DNA of 64,000 nucleotides. It comes from Epiperipatus broadwayi (taxonomy: Eukaryota; Onychophora; Udeonychophora; Euonychophora; Peripatidae). The position numbers and the translations under genes were made by a program. The notes beneath the pieces were generated by a model, which saw nothing but the letters and a program-made list of their open reading frames with translations, did no database searches and had not been told where the DNA came from. Shown here piece by piece: positions 23,901 through 37,829 of this stretch (position 1 is its first letter; each line of letters starts with the position of its first letter). The DNA lies in the NCBI GenBank assembly GCA_028023455.1, contig JAQFVV010006294.1, positions 2,195,001 through 2,259,000 of the forward strand, written 5' to 3'.

Positions 23901-25450
23901 ATAGATAATGCTAGATGACTATGGGCATTGTTGACTCAAAAAATAGACGAGATAAAAAAACCAAAAAAATATTAAAAAATGAGTATTGTGATGACCCAGC
24001 AAACTTATTATGAATTACAAGTATTTCCTTATGTAGCACATATTGAAATAATAAAATACAATAAACTTTTCTTCTGAAAAACTTCAACACTTTATCAAAA
24101 ACTTTATCCATAGCAATATCCTCCTATTGAAAGTAATCAATAAAATGTCTCTTCGAGACACTTTTTATAACATGAAAGGGGCCTACTCTTTTTACATAAA
24201 CCTTATTTAAATTTCTATATAGTGGTTTTAAAAAATTGTATTACTTTTCATGCATATTATATGCACAATAAAATCAAGATATTCCTTTATAATTATAGAC
24301 TGAATATTATCATCATTAGAAATGGCTAATTTTTTCAGAATATAATAAAGCATAATGAAGTAATAAAAATTTCAGTGCTTTGTATTAAATTAATTGACAA
24401 TCCATATTTCACTTCCATGCAATCATGATATAGCCTTAAATACCACAAATTTACTAGATAAACTAAGATAGAATTCTCTATTTTTTAATTTGTTAAATGC
24501 AATAGCACATCATCCAAGTTTAAAAAGCTACCAATATGTTTAAGCTAATAAATGCCCAAGGATTAAAAAAACACCCAAAAGTTTGTCTTCAATCACTGAC
24601 TGATAAAGCAATTGTCAAACATTATTCTAAAAAACATGCTTGTCAAAAAAACATGGAATCATCAGCATATTGTAAATGTAAAATTCAAGATGAAATTCAT
24701 GTTTTATGTTATTATTTAGCCCAAACTATAACTCAATCATTAAATCCATATCAGATTTTAATGACTGTTCCATAAAATTATCAATAAGCTATTCCAAAGA
24801 TCACTGTCATAAGAATGGAAAATAAACTTGGAATTAGTACGCATCCCTGTTTAACATCAGTTTTCATTTCAAATGCTTCAGACTTTCTACTATCAGTAAT
24901 ATCATCTCTCACATACTTTCATATAGTAGCAGTATTATAAGCACAAAATTCCACAGCCAGACAGCAGTTTTAATCATAGTTATAATTCTTCTCGATTAAC
25001 TTTCAAATTAATAAAAGTAATATATAAATCATAATTATATCTACAGCATTTTTTGATTTTCAAATGCCTTGATAAAATAAAATAAAAAAAATACACGAAT
25101 TATGTCTTTCATTGTGACACCTTTTTTTCCATTTTCTGGCAGTAAAAATCATACCTACAATGATTCTTGAGTTTTTGAAGCCTCACTGATTCTCTGATAA
25201 CCTCTCATTTATGATTTCAAGTAGCTGATTGAATAAAATCCTTGAAATTAGTTTTATTATAGTGAATAAGAAAATTCCATGATAATTATTACCATCCTTT
25301 CTATCTTCCCATTTTTACAACTAAAGCAAAGCAAGCAATCTTGTGATAAGGTAACAACATTTTGGTTTCATAAATTCTAATAATTTTTATGTTATCATAA
25401 TGCTATGCTAAAATTTTCCCAGTGACTCGTAAAGAATTGATAGTGTTTCC
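23900..25450 (-). pseudogene. Decayed LINE ORF2 (reverse transcriptase part)
   Basis: On the minus strand from about 25290 one reads Y-Y-G-I-F-L-F, then I-S-R-I-L-F-N-Q-L-L-E-I-I-N-E-R-L-S-E-N-Q, a stop, and G-F-K-N-S-R. This matches the usual R-G-I-x-L-L ... Q-x-G-F-R region of LINE reverse transcriptase. Further on come V-K-Q-G-C-V-L-I-P-S-L-F-S-I (about 24830-24870, motif B) and L-Q-Y-A-D-D-S (Y-A-D-D at 24659-24670, motif C). After that, K-F-V-V-F-K-A-I-S and H-G-S-E-I-W resemble the usual V-Y-K-A-x-V ... Y-G-C-E-T-W segment. Many stops and frameshifts are present. An open frame on the plus strand at 24536-24775 is only its shadow. Confidence 0.7.
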
Positions 25451-28400
25451 ATGTTTAAAAAAGTTTTCAAACTAGATATCTCTGTTGATAACCAAATGAA
25501 TTATAAGAAATGTAGATATCATGAAATGCAGACATTAGAATTCTGCAATATATTAATATGAATAATATGAATAAGAATATGAATGATATTAGAATATCAT
25601 TATTCAACACATCAAAATATTTACTATAACTGTTCAAAATACAAATATATCATATATAAAAAAATTATCACTTACTGAATTAACAGATTTTATAACTTTG
25701 TTTTATATGCTAATTTTAGTCTATTAGGAAAAAATCTAAAGTGATTTCAATCAATATCCATCTTGTAGTTTAAATCTACAAAGTATATCTAATGTGAATC
25801 ACAAAGATGCTTCCCTCCAATCCTATGCATGTAAAGAGCTCACAGCACCCATGGATTTAAAATAAGAACCTAAAACTATTATTATTTAATTGAGATCATT
25901 TTTAGTAATTAAAAACCAAAAAAAACTATCTAAGAAAGGAAGCACCATGGCTAAAAAAAATTTATTTTTTAATAATAGCCATATAATAAAAACGTTACAG
26001 GATCTATAGGTGCACTGGATCTACAATTATCGAAGAATTTGCCGCAAAAAAAATTATAACAAAACTTATATGTATATTAAATTAAATTATTTGAAATATT
26101 TTTGCTGAGGTAAATATTTTTTTTTGTCTAAAAATAAAATTAACAATAATTTAATAAATAAAAAAGATTATATATTACAAACAAACAAGCATATGTATAC
26201 ATATAGGGGCGTCCATTTTAAATTTCTGCCTTTGAGTCTCAAATTTAAATTAGTGACTAACATTAATAATTTGAAGTTTTGTTGCATCAAATATCTGCAT
26301 TTCAATTCAGATAAATAAAGAATGCCTATGCTCCTTAAATCTTGAATCATCGCCAGGGAACTAAAGGTTTTTTTTCATTAAGCCAAAGAAAACATGCTTG
26401 TATCCACAACACATTTCTTAATTAAGCATTCCCTATTTAATAAAGACAATCTTTAAAATCCTAATTGACAATTCTAATATCAACTAGCAATAAGTATGCT
26501 TTTTTTTTTTTTACTCCTTTAAAGCAATCTTAGAGATTATAAACATGATATTTAAATTATCTTAAACTTGTAAGTTGATTTAATAAGAGATAGAATTTGC
26601 TAACATTTCCATTTTATTTCTTTGTGTAATAAAGAAAGCATTTTTTAAAAGAAAATTTGTAATACTTTTAGAATTAAATATTTATAAAATACTTTATAGA
26701 CAATACCGATATATATTATAAGATACAAAGCTGAAAAACTTGAAATATTTTTTGTCTTTGAATTATGTGGTTGTTATATAGATTTATATCGTTATTGAAT
26801 TCTTTTTTCTTCTTAAGCACTTTTTTTACATTCCAAAATGATAATATATATATAGCATTTTATTTTTTTATATATTTAATTAATTATACTGAATGGAATG
26901 TTATCTTAACTGTTTTTCGTTTTTTTTTTTTTTTTATAGATTGTTGTTTTTTTTAAAAAAAAAAATTAAACGTGTATTGTATTCCATTTTAAAAATATGA
27001 TCGCTTCATCATATATATTCTACAGATTTAGAAATTTATATATATTCTTGATTGAACTTTAAACTAATATTTAATTACTTATAAGTGATGGATATGATAT
27101 GTGCATGAAGAATTTTGTGGCATAATTAGGGTGTCCATATTTCTACAGGGTCTAACCGGAGCACATGACCAAAAAAAAAAAAAACTCTTTGGAGATTACT
27201 ATATATAATAATCAAATTTACATTATTAAACTCATTTCGTAATTTAAACAAAAGCAAAAGATAGTTGTTTGTATACATATATTACCACAAATTGACAGCA
27301 CTTATTATTACTGACATACGAAAGTAATGAAGAGACTCTTCCATTTTGGGAAATTACTGATTAAGCAATCAAAAAATTAATTATAAAACATTAAATGAAT
27401 AAATATTTTAAATTAAATATAATGTTAAAGTTAAAAAATGAACATGAGTGGTTAAGAAAACTGGGATAATTAACTGTCTCGAGAAAATGTGGGACAAGGG
27501 ACATAAAACTAGAACGTATGAATACCATAGGCATAATGATCATTATATATATATCTCCATAAGCAGGAGCTGGATTCAAATCTGAATTGGATGATCTTTG
27601 AAAATTGTTTTCAAGTCATAATCATTATTTTAAAAGATTTTCCAGGTAGCCAATTTATAGCAACCTAATTAATCATCTAATATTAGTTAATAAATTTGCA
27701 TTTACTTATTATCTATAAGGTAAAATTTAGCTCAGTGCCAATACTCTAACTATGATCAGTGGCAAAACATCATTTTCCACAGGCTCTGAGACAATTTTTA
27801 AGTATCTGATTTTTTAATTTATTTAGCAAATTAGCCTAATATGTGAGATTGATCTAGTGGGGGGGGGGGAGATTAAATTAAAAATATATATATTATTAAT
27901 TTTTGTTATTATTATACTTGATTTCAAAACATAAATATAAAATTAAATAGATTTTATTCTGTTTTTCATAGTAATTAAAATTCATTTAATTTGAAAAAAT
28001 TCCTGGAGAAAAGAATAATTTTGTATAGATTTATGAACTATTTTATTTCACAGAGCTAATCAATTTTAAATTTCTTTTAATTATTATTATTTTTTTTTTA
28101 AATGTGAAAACATTATTAATGATAATGATAAGTGAATTATAATCTTTAATAAAAAATATAAATTAAATTTACACAACTGATTAAGTTTATCATAATTAAA
28201 TTATGACAATTATTTTTCATTAATGAGCAACATTGATGTAGTCATAGTGTGTTAACATCATAAAACCTTGTCACATGTCATTATATAGTTATATATGGCT
28301 TGTATATAGTGGAATGTCTTAAGCATGATGATGCTTCTAGAAAAAAATTAAACATACCAATCTTAACATTTTTTTAAAGACATTGTACATTTTATTGACT

Positions 28401-29770
28401 TATATGCATTGTATGGGTTAATGTTTTTTTCCCACTATATTTTGGTAGCAATTTGAGATTAATTGACTATTTTTGGAAAACATAACTTTAGATCAGAATA
28501 AATGTAGCATATAATTCTAGATACTTATTACAAAGAGCTCATGAAGAAACAATATTAGACATAAATCTGTTTAAGTAGGAATAATAATTAGAAGAAAAAA
28601 AAATGAACAAAAAGTTTAATATACACTAAAAATAAATGTGTTTTTTTAAAATAATATTATAACAAATACAATATTTGTATGCAACCTAACACTAAGCTGA
28701 TCAATTAAATCAACACATTCAAAAGTGAGATCTGTAAAAAAAAAAAAAAAATCCACCATATAATAATGCATTTGGCAAATAAGAGTTTGCAGTCTTTAAA
28801 AAATTTCATCTTGCAGCTGTTGAAAATAAAGAAAGTTGTTTAAGACAGATTACACAAATGGAAAGGCTGATCATATTAATGGAAGAATTTGTTTTATCAA
28901 TTGTATTTTTCATTAGACATAAACGAAAATAGATAAGCAAATGCATTAAGGATAGCATTAGTGATCATCCTTTCAGTAGTAAATACAACTATTTTAGAGA
29001 AAGGGCTTAATTTTATGATCAAATATTTTGAATTAGAATTGATTTAGAAGATGCTTTAATGTAATTGTAGAGAGACTGAAGAAAATACTCAGAACTGATG
29101 ATAATACAACTGCAAAGTTGACTGGAAATTGTTTATCCATAGAGATCTGCTACAAACATTATTTTTTGGCTATGAAAAAGGAACACTATTGTATTGAAAG
29201 TTATTTGAAATACTGGATGGAATCAGAATGTTAATGAGACCTCTAGATTAATTAACAAATTATCAATAAAAGAAATATAGTAAGCTATGACCTCAAAACA
29301 AGCTGAAAAAATAATCTTTATAACTTCTAATTGCTTAATTAAGAGATTAGACATACTGTAATTTTGTTAATGCAAGCAATAAACAAATGGTTATTGCTCA
29401 GAAATTTATAAGAAATGGGTGCTCCAAAAATGATGAAGATGGAGCTGTAATCCATGCAACTTGGGCTCTAAACTCTATTACTATATTAAACATTTAAGGC
29501 AATACAAATAGTAGTCTCTGAGGAATACATTTATTGGTTTAAATTGAGGTTCCCAAAATTATTTAACATATTACCTCTTTTTTTTTTTTACAATGAAATT
29601 GCTTACTACAACTCTGGAAATCTAACTTGTTCAAAGTGAATAAAGAGAAAGATGCAGTGATAAATTTGTGATATTTTGTGTACCTATATTTTGATCTACA
29701 TTTTGTATCTCAGTAAGAAAAAATATTGTAAATAAGATATCTTGATGATTGAAATTATTATATTTTTAAA
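25451..29770. other. Long AT-rich stretch without a supported gene
   Basis: Homopolymer and TA runs are frequent, including G11 at 27859-27869. The short open frames (26124-26350, 26765-26956, 27391-27579) have AT-driven composition and no domain. A poly(A) run near 27172-27184 follows GGTCTAACCGGAGCACATGACC and could be the tail of an old retroposon, but no partner copy was seen. Confidence 0.45.
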
Positions 29771-29774
29771 ACAG

Positions 29775-30385
29775 CAGCAATTCTCTCCATACAGTAATGC
29801 CACCCAGTGCAAGCTATAGTAATCAGTGGATATTAGAAGGTTTGTGCATCAAAATTTCTATTCAGTGCCTATTCATCCAACATGTTTAGACTAGTTTCTA
29901 CCTTGGGACCTTCATCAGTGAAAAACCTTGGATCTGAAAACACTGCACCTGAATCTTTGAATTAAATGCCACCCTCCAGAAGTTACCTTTTAGTTTTTTT
30001 AGTTAACTATAAAGTATGTATCTAAAATGGAAGCACAATAATGTTTTCAATTCAAGCTCATTTATTTGTATAGTCATATATATCTGAACCCAGTTTACTA
30101 TCTATACATTTTGATATATTTGATTTTTTAATAATTAGCCGCTACCAATCTATGGCCAGCATTAGTATTAAACCACCAAAACATCATTTTATCACCACTT
30201 GCTTACACAAACTGTTGAAATAATAACTCTCTCTATACAGTTAGTGCTACCCTGTGCAAGCCATAATAAAAAATGAATGTTAGAAATTTTTGAAGGCCGA
30301 AGCTAGAAACTATTCTGGGCATATTGGATGAGCAGGCACTAGATCGGGATTTTGATATGCAAATCTTTTAGCATTCATTGATAAC
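29775..30385. repeat. Copy of the ~450-bp dispersed repeat, reverse tandem then forward piece
   Basis: It begins CTCTCCATACAGTAATGCCA in reverse orientation and runs a full unit to about 30225. A second partial reverse unit follows (CTCTCTATACAGTTAGTGCT). From about 30297 a forward fragment (GAAGCTAGAAACTATTCTGG) closes the array. Confidence 0.75.
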
Positions 30386-30799
30386 TATGCATAGTAATAT
30401 TTTCATTATATACAAAAAGATGATAAAGGCTATTAAAATAAAAATCATGAATAACCTTAATGAGAAAGGTGAATTTGATGTCTATAATTTACTATGGTTC
30501 AGTTCTATTTTTGTCAATAGTATTTTTAAATCACCACATTCATCTATTTGAAGTTTCTTTTACAGTTAATACACATTTGCCACTAAATATAATGAAGGAA
30601 ATGCTATTAAAAAGCCTATAATCCATGATAAAATGTAGGTAATTGCTTTTACAGCCAGAACTATTGATATATCTGCTGTATTATTTTTAAAGACATTTAT
30701 AAATTTTAATCAACAGTGACCAATTAGGGTCTTCACTGTTATAGGATAGTACTTTCTGTTTGTTTTAAAAAAAGAAAACCAATCAGTAAATAGAGGATT

Positions 30800-32200
30800 T
30801 GATAACTGATTCATATCTATATTTTATTGATACGCATGTGGATGTGTGAATTTTATGTATATTTTCCAAATGGAACTAATTATAAAAGATGTTTTAATTT
30901 TATTAGTTTGATAAGTTAAAATATGTTATGTTAATAAATATTGGTATTAAAATGTGATAACTTAAAATTTAATCATTTATTGTATTTATATGATGGTTGA
31001 AATATATTCATCAATTGTACTGCACATCTATGTGCAAATACCAATGTGTGTCAGATAGACTGATATATAAATTTTAATGATTTATTATTAAATGATAATA
31101 TGTTCGGAAATTATGATGCCTCATGACTGTGTGTATATATTAATACTTGTGAAATACATATGTAAAATTTAATCATTTTTTACATTTTATTAAATGTCAA
31201 TTGAAATATATTCATTGTATATTATAAAATGAGCATCTGTGCATATATATATATGTGTATGTGTGTGTTGTATGTAAATCTTATTAAGAGGTATTCTAAA
31301 TCACAATATGATATTTTTTTATTTTGTATATTACTCAAAATCAGAATGCTTAATTTATATGTGTATAGTCATATTCTACAGACCTTAACTTTACTTATTT
31401 TTTATTGTTATTAATAAACTTGTATTCTATTTTTAAAATTATTTCAGTGAACTTGATTCTAAAGAGTTTAGAATATTATATGCTGTGTCATCTCTTGATC
31501 ACATTAACAGTTATAGATCTTATGTTCTCTGAGCTAGATTTATACATAATGGTCTCTTATATGGAAGGGGAGTATATATTAATGCTTAGGGGCATCCACT
31601 GATGATGATGATATTCCCATCAATCATCATCATCCTGGTTGTTGCAAAAAGAATATTCTTTAAAGCCTATGCACTACATTTTATTTTACTTTAGTCTATT
31701 AGAATTTAAGTTATAATTGGCCAGTACATTAAAGGTACTAAGTTTCCAAAGCATTAATGATGATCACCATGTTTTAATGTCCCAGCATTATTGTTTTTAT
31801 AATTATATATTCTAATGGATTAGCACTTAAGTTGGTGCATTAAAATTAATATTTAAATAATTACTCCAAGCTGGCAATGACTAAATAGTTAGCTTGCTTT
31901 ACTGTAGATTCATTTCAAATCCAATCACAAGATTGACTGTTGATTTACTTGATTGTTAGTCACTTATAATGATGAGTATTACTTACAATTAGTTTTAGTT
32001 ATTGATAATGCTGATGAATTTATGAATTTATAATTATATTTTTAGTTGCTATAAGGAGTTAACTGGGCTGATCTCTCAGAGAGATTTCATGATCTCATGC
32101 TCTTATATATGATATATAACATTACTTACATATTTTATGATATTAAACATTACTTTAATATCTAATACTTATATATTAAATATTATACTTTTTTGTAAAT
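30800..32200 (+). repeat. Solitary arm of the large GATGATGATG hairpin family
   Basis: From about 31230 the order of words matches the right arms of the big inverted repeats at 56.8-63.3 kb: AATCAGAATGCTTAATTTAT, TTATTAATAAACTTGTATTC, GATCTTATGTTCTCTGAGC, CATCCACTGATGATGATGAT, TTGGCCAGTACATTAA, ATGGATTAGCACTTAAGTT and CAATCACAAGATTGACTGTT. Upstream, 30800-31230 carries two diverged copies of an internal segment (AAATATATTCATCAATTGTA and AAATATATTCATTGTATATT). Unlike the copies further right, no inverted partner is present. Confidence 0.65.
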
Positions 32201-34892
32201 TTTATTATTTGTAAATTTATTTGAAATGTTTTACCACTACCCCATTAATTATCCCAGGGATGACCACCCTGATTCCTCATCCTGTTATAATATAATTAAA
32301 ATCACTTCAAATATTGATTATAATAATAGTATGTGCTAGACAATAAGCAAAATAATCACAATATTTTACATTAAGCAAATAAGTGATTACAACATAAAAT
32401 TGCTTAAATAGGTGGGGGAGGGTTAAAATCAAATTCATTGATAAAAATGAAAGTTTGGCATTTACTAAAACTGTTATTCCTTGAACTAAACTGGTAATGG
32501 CTTTGTGAATCAAATGTAGTCATATTTAAAAGCTTAAAAAATATCTGAAGATGGTAAAAAGGAAATATTTTATGTTGTAATCACAAATATGCCACCAAGG
32601 CAAATTGTTTAACAATACTAGTCATCATAAAATATGAAGATCATTAATGTTGATCCTTAAGATATATTTAAAATTTTCATTTCACCAATCAGTCTTAAAA
32701 TATATGAATAAAGACACTAAGAGCTTTTGAAATAAAATTTCTTATTAACATATTTATCATTAAAATTACCAATATGTAGTCATCTACTTATCAATAAATC
32801 CATTATCAGGAGGGTCCATTAATTTTTCATTAACTCTTAAAATTCAATGTAACTGAGGTTTTTATTTTAGATGAATTTACAATGATCAATACTGTATGGA
32901 ATATGATATCAAATGATGAAAGAAATTTTTAAATATTGCATGTCTATAAGCATCATCTGAGTTGATCAATCAATACAACATTTGTTCCAAACCAAAAATT
33001 ATTAAAAAATTAAATTTCTGAAGTAGAAGCTGATATAGAATAATGAGAAAAAGTGATTTGTTATTGCAACATTTAATGATGATTTAAATCACAGACAATT
33101 AGCACAATGATGACCAAATTTATCAATTTTATTACCTTTGTCACAGATGCCAACATTACATTGTGTGAAGATGTGATGTAATATGGCAAATTTAAAATAA
33201 ATGGATTAATGATCAGAAATGCTGATAATGACTTTAATTGAAAAGCAATGATATTTAATTGATGAAGAATCGTGTTACATTTGAAACTCTTCCCATCTTA
33301 GTGAGAATTTTCTCCAGGATATTTAGCAATTAATTTTCTGGAAATATTAACAAGTTATGTCTTGTTTCCAATATTTTTTTGAAATAATGTACTAGAAAAG
33401 TCAAGTAGAATATTCAATAGTATGGTCATATATCAATAAGTTTTTTTTTTTTTGTCTAATATATTTTCTTCAAATCTAAATTTTTAATTCCATTTTCTGC
33501 AGGCTTATGCTACTTCTAGATTTAGTATTTCAGTGTTACATAAAATATAGCTTTAACCTTTATCATATGCACTTGAATGTTTATAATAGTCAAACAATGT
33601 CTCTTCTTGACTATAGAGGGATCTCTCAAACCTTGACACAAGCTAGCAACTTTATAAAGATAAGAATGGCCATCTTATCTTTAACCTAAATTTCCACTTA
33701 TATAGGCCAATATGAAGCATCTTGATTTGGGAGTGTGAAGCTGTTAGTCTCTTCACTATTTTAAGTCCACTATTTCCATTACAAATTAACCATAAAATCT
33801 TCCAATTTACAACAAGTTAATATTATGATCTTTCTACTGGAAATACATAAACTAATGTAAAGTTTTGATTAATAAATAGTCACAAAAAATATAGCTGTAT
33901 ATTTCACTGTCTTAATGAGATTTTTTGTAATTCAATGAGATAATCATACAAAGGAAGAGAAATACAATCAAGTATTTTATCAAGATATTAAAAAAATACA
34001 ATTTCAGTAGACATTCATTTTATTGAAAGTTTGAAAAGCAAGTTTATTGGCATTTTGTTTTACATTTAGATTATTAAAATCAATAATATAAAACATTACC
34101 ATTTTAAAATTTATTATTATGTAACAGATTAGACTTTTTTTACAATATTTAAATGTGTTTCCAAATTATGTTCAGCAAGCAATCATTAATGCCTTTTTAA
34201 TTAAACTTAAAAAAAAAATATTATAAGAAATTAGAACTGCTAATTATAAATGTTATCCAAAATATTAGCAATATATCTTTATCACTTTTCAATATATATA
34301 TATCCTACATATTACATATATAGACACAGGTATATAATAAGCTTGTGTGTTTCAGTTAATATATATAAATATAGCCAGCCAGTTACTATAGTTTAATTGA
34401 TAAATGTCAAATATGCTGCCCTCATAACTTTGACCCAGTTTATTGAAAAACTATACGTTGAATTATTTTGAGCAACATTCAATTATATTCTTCACTTTTT
34501 GTACTTTAGAAGATAAACTTAGAAGTCTGTATTTACAATTAAATTTCTTTTTACAATCTCTCATAATAGTTTTCATATTTATATTTTGAAAATGGAAGAA
34601 AACTTATTTGTGAAAAAATTTAACTGTGTAAAAAAAAATTCATTTAAATATTAGTTCTAAACCAGCTTGACTGATTAAAATGTAAGTCAAGTTGAAACTC
34701 AGATTTTATTATTCTTAAATTTCTAAACTTACTTTTTGTTTTCTCTACTGGCAATTTCATTAATTGCTTTTTTTAATTATTTTCATATTTTTTAATTTAA
34801 ATATATAATTGTAAGGAAATCAAGTCATATATCATGTGACTTAATTGAATAAACTTGTAATACAAATGTTATATAATGAATGTGCCAATAGA
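32201..34892. other. AT-rich stretch without a supported gene
   Basis: Only short AT-driven open frames (32307-32513, 33507-33689). TA runs lie near 34290. No recognisable motif on either strand. Confidence 0.5.
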
Positions 34893-35100
34893 TCTTAACA
34901 AGCTTTTCAGAATATCCCTATCCCCAGACCAATTTCTAGCTCTGGATTTCATCAGATTTTCTACTTAATAGTTAAATATTATATAAAGTGCTGGGCATGA
35001 CCTGGTATTTTAAATTAATGCTTGAATATCTTAGCACTGATGAAAGTCAGAGCTAGAAACTGTTTTAGGGATTAGGGATGTTCTGAAAAGGTTCTTAAGA
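34893..35100. repeat. Foldback element, ~208 bp
   Basis: The left arm (34893-34955) and right arm (35037-35100) are imperfect reverse complements: TCTTAACAAGCTTTTCAGAA against TTCTGAAAAGGTTCTTAAGA, and TTTCTAGCTCTGGATTTCATC against GATGAAAGTCAGAGCTAGAAA. The loop is about 80 bp. It lies just left of the LTR element at 35136. Confidence 0.7.
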
Positions 35101-35135
35101 GCTATTGGTAACCTCATTATAATATATATATATAT

Positions 35136-37111
35136 TTTAATGGTCAATGAAAAAGCCTTAAACGTATCCACACTACACGGGCGCCATCTAGGCATTTGAA
35201 CCTAGAAAAATTTATATAGTAGGCAGATACGTAAGTTAAGATTAAAAAAAAATCTTATATATTATTCTGACCATTTGCCCAATGTCACTAGCTCATAGAG
35301 TAGCAGAGATCTAAACATTAATATTTAAAACAATAAAATAAAAGAAGCCACTGCCAGTAATTAACACACAAATAGATTTTATTAACGCACATTTAAAATT
35401 GAGGAATAAATTTATTTTAACATTAATAATTTTTTTTTTTTTAATTTTAAATTCAAATTACTATTTAAATAGACCGCACAGATGGATATTTAAATTATAT
35501 TTTACTTTAGCATGATGAGCATAGATAGTCTACATAGATTTTTTTTTCACTTAAAAACTTATCAAAACATTCATTCAATCTCAGACTAAAAGTTCGTAGC
35601 CAACCCAATGTCAGCTTCCAGATATATATTTGCAACTAATGCAATATGAAGATGCTAGCATAAAACCACGCCGACAGGAATGGGCATCTGACAGTGTGAT
35701 ATTATTTGAAGGAAATGATCCGTGTCTAGATCAGGAAAGGGCATCTGTTAGACTAAGGAATCATGTATATAATTTTTTTTTATTTTAAAGAGTGCTACGT
35801 ATGGGGGAAAGCGGTCTTTCTGCCGTCTTATAAATCCCTGTCCATAGAGCTAGAAGGGGTCAATGGCGCAGGAAATACATCTGCCACCATTTCAATGATA
35901 TGACTGCCTCTTTGGGGTCATGCATTCAGTTGGGCACGTTGCCCTGTATGCTAAACACGCTTCACATTACATTAATATAAACACCCATATATCCTTCCAC
36001 AAGCATTGCCCTAACTACGAAACAAATAGCCTGAAACTAAAATCCCTTAAATTAAACATAAACGAATTTAAACAGTTATTACTCTTTATCCATGCAGCTA
36101 TCTACACCCAACTTTAATTTAATACATTTTATTTAACAGATAGAAATAAATAACCTAGTTAAACACAAACATAAATAATTAAATAAAAAAAATGGAAATG
36201 ATTGAAATAGCAAACGTATATAAAAACAAATATTTATAATTGATTTAGAGTTCTATTCTTGGTCAGATAAGAGTACATTCATTTATATTACTTTTTTTTT
36301 TTTTTTGGATTGATTACTTATTGACGTTATACGGTAATTATTTAAAAGAAAGTTCAATTGGCAAAAGTTTATACTTTACAGATTCTGAGGTCCATCTTCG
36401 TGATCACTTATATAGATTGTTTGTTCTTCCTTTTTAAAAACGAAGCTGCCACTTGCCATTCCTTTTTGGTCCCTAACTGTCATAGGGAGGTCTCAGCTGG
36501 TTGTCCGGAAAATTTAATTTTATTGCAGACTTCCACATCGTGAAAATCTGCAATATAGCTAGTTATAACGACATATTCATAGTCAGCTCTCAGATAACAA
36601 TTATAATAATAATCTGGCTTTTATATTTTTATTAGTCTCTTATCATCCAATCTTTGGATTCAAACGGCAAGACGTCACTAATCCTCTGGTGTTTCAATTA
36701 CGGTCCGTGCTGACATTTCTGGTGTTTGCATTGGTCATTTAATTTCTTTGTACTCTCTTATCTGACCATTTAATTTATTTTAAATGCTTCAGGGCTAGTT
36801 TGCTTTTGAACAATCATTTAATTAATAAGACAATCATTTCCATTTTCTAAGATTATAGAAATCAACATTATTTCTATTTTTAACATATCAATCTTTATTA
36901 TATTCTTACCTTTTTTACAACAAAAAAAAATACTTTCAAATATTTTTATTTTTTAAAATAGTTTTTAAAGTTGTCCATCATGCGATCTATATATATTAAA
37001 CAACTTTTAATTTTCAGTTTTTTAAGTTTTTTTCTTTTTAATAAATCAAATTTTATTTACGATCTTTTTATTTTTATTTTAAAATAATGTAACGGCATAT
37101 ATTCCGTTACA
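35136..37111 (-). mobile_element. 3' LTR of a coding-free LTR retrotransposon
   Basis: This ~1.98-kb segment repeats almost exactly at 37830-39808. I count roughly 20 substitutions by eye, so about 99% identity. Read on the minus strand it begins TGTAACGG and ends CCATTAAA, near-inverted termini as expected for an LTR whose final CA has changed to AA. It carries no coding signal. Open frames on the plus strand (35920-36117, 36358-36543) recur in both copies and run antisense to the proposed LTR. It is flanked on the left by a TA microsatellite (35120-35135). Confidence 0.7.
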
Positions 37112-37829
37112 TATCAGTAAACTTCCTCAAAAACAAAAACATTAAAAAAAAAAAAGAATTTACTTAGTGTTAGTAATGACGTTACACAAACTGATTAACT
37201 AAATTTTTTTTTAAAAGGACCAAAACTTTGGTTATTAATGAAAAAACATAACTTTGTTAGTAATTACAAGAAGAAAAAAAATGCTGACTATTCTTTCCTT
37301 TTCACCCCAGCTGAGATTACACCTCCTCCCTCAAGAGTTCCCTTTTCCCTACATTTCATTATTAACTTAGGCAAGTCAAAGAAGTTACGTGATTTTAGAC
37401 TTTTTTTTTTTTTAAATTAAATTACGATTTATATTAATTGTTACATTTTATTCCTCGCATTTATTTCTACATATGCGCAATTTTCTTACTGGCAGTACTT
37501 TTTACACAAAATTCAGCGTACAACTTTATATAATACAAAAAATATATTCTGATTTCAGAAAAAATATTACGGGCTTCATTTTCAAGGTACGTGATTTATT
37601 AAATATCGGACTATAACTATACGTTAATACAAAAAATATATACTTATTTCAAAAAAATATTACTGGCTTCATAGGTACTCGTGGTTTATTAAATATCGGA
37701 CTATAACATTACGTTAATACACAAATATATATACTCATTTTTAAAGAAAAATCTTACTGGCATGATTTATTTTTAAAATTCTCAGGGCACTCGTGGTTTA
37801 TTAAAGATCGTGCCACGTTGGGAGTCCAC
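37112..37829 (-). mobile_element. Interior of the LTR element, ~718 bp, non-coding
   Basis: On the minus strand the interior starts with the primer-binding-like site at 37813-37828. It then contains three diverged tandem monomers of about 90-100 bp (37712-37810, 37622-37711, 37528-37621) with the shared words CGTGGTTTATTAAA and ATCGGACTATAAC (plus-strand spelling). No gag or pol remnant is recognisable, so the element could only move with proteins supplied by another copy. Next to the 3' LTR the minus strand has a short purine tract GAGGAAG (about 37125-37131), a weak candidate for a polypurine tract. Confidence 0.6.
37813..37828 (-). promoter_or_regulatory. Primer-binding site, tRNA-Lys-like
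   Basis: Minus strand TGGACTCCCAACGTGG begins one base after the end of the proposed 5' LTR. The site used by retroelements primed with tRNA-Lys(1,2) is TGGCGCCCAACGTGG. The two share TGG and CCAACGTGG and differ only in the short segment between. Position and orientation fit the LTR model and set the element's strand. Confidence 0.55.

Noticed and set aside
24536-24775. 79-codon plus-strand open frame
   Set aside because: It is the reverse strand of the LINE RT relic that carries Y-A-D-D on the minus strand.
31590-31640. Small GATGATGATG/CATCATCATC hairpin as a regulatory site
   Set aside because: The same trinucleotide tract occurs in every arm of the large hairpin family, so it is part of that repeat.
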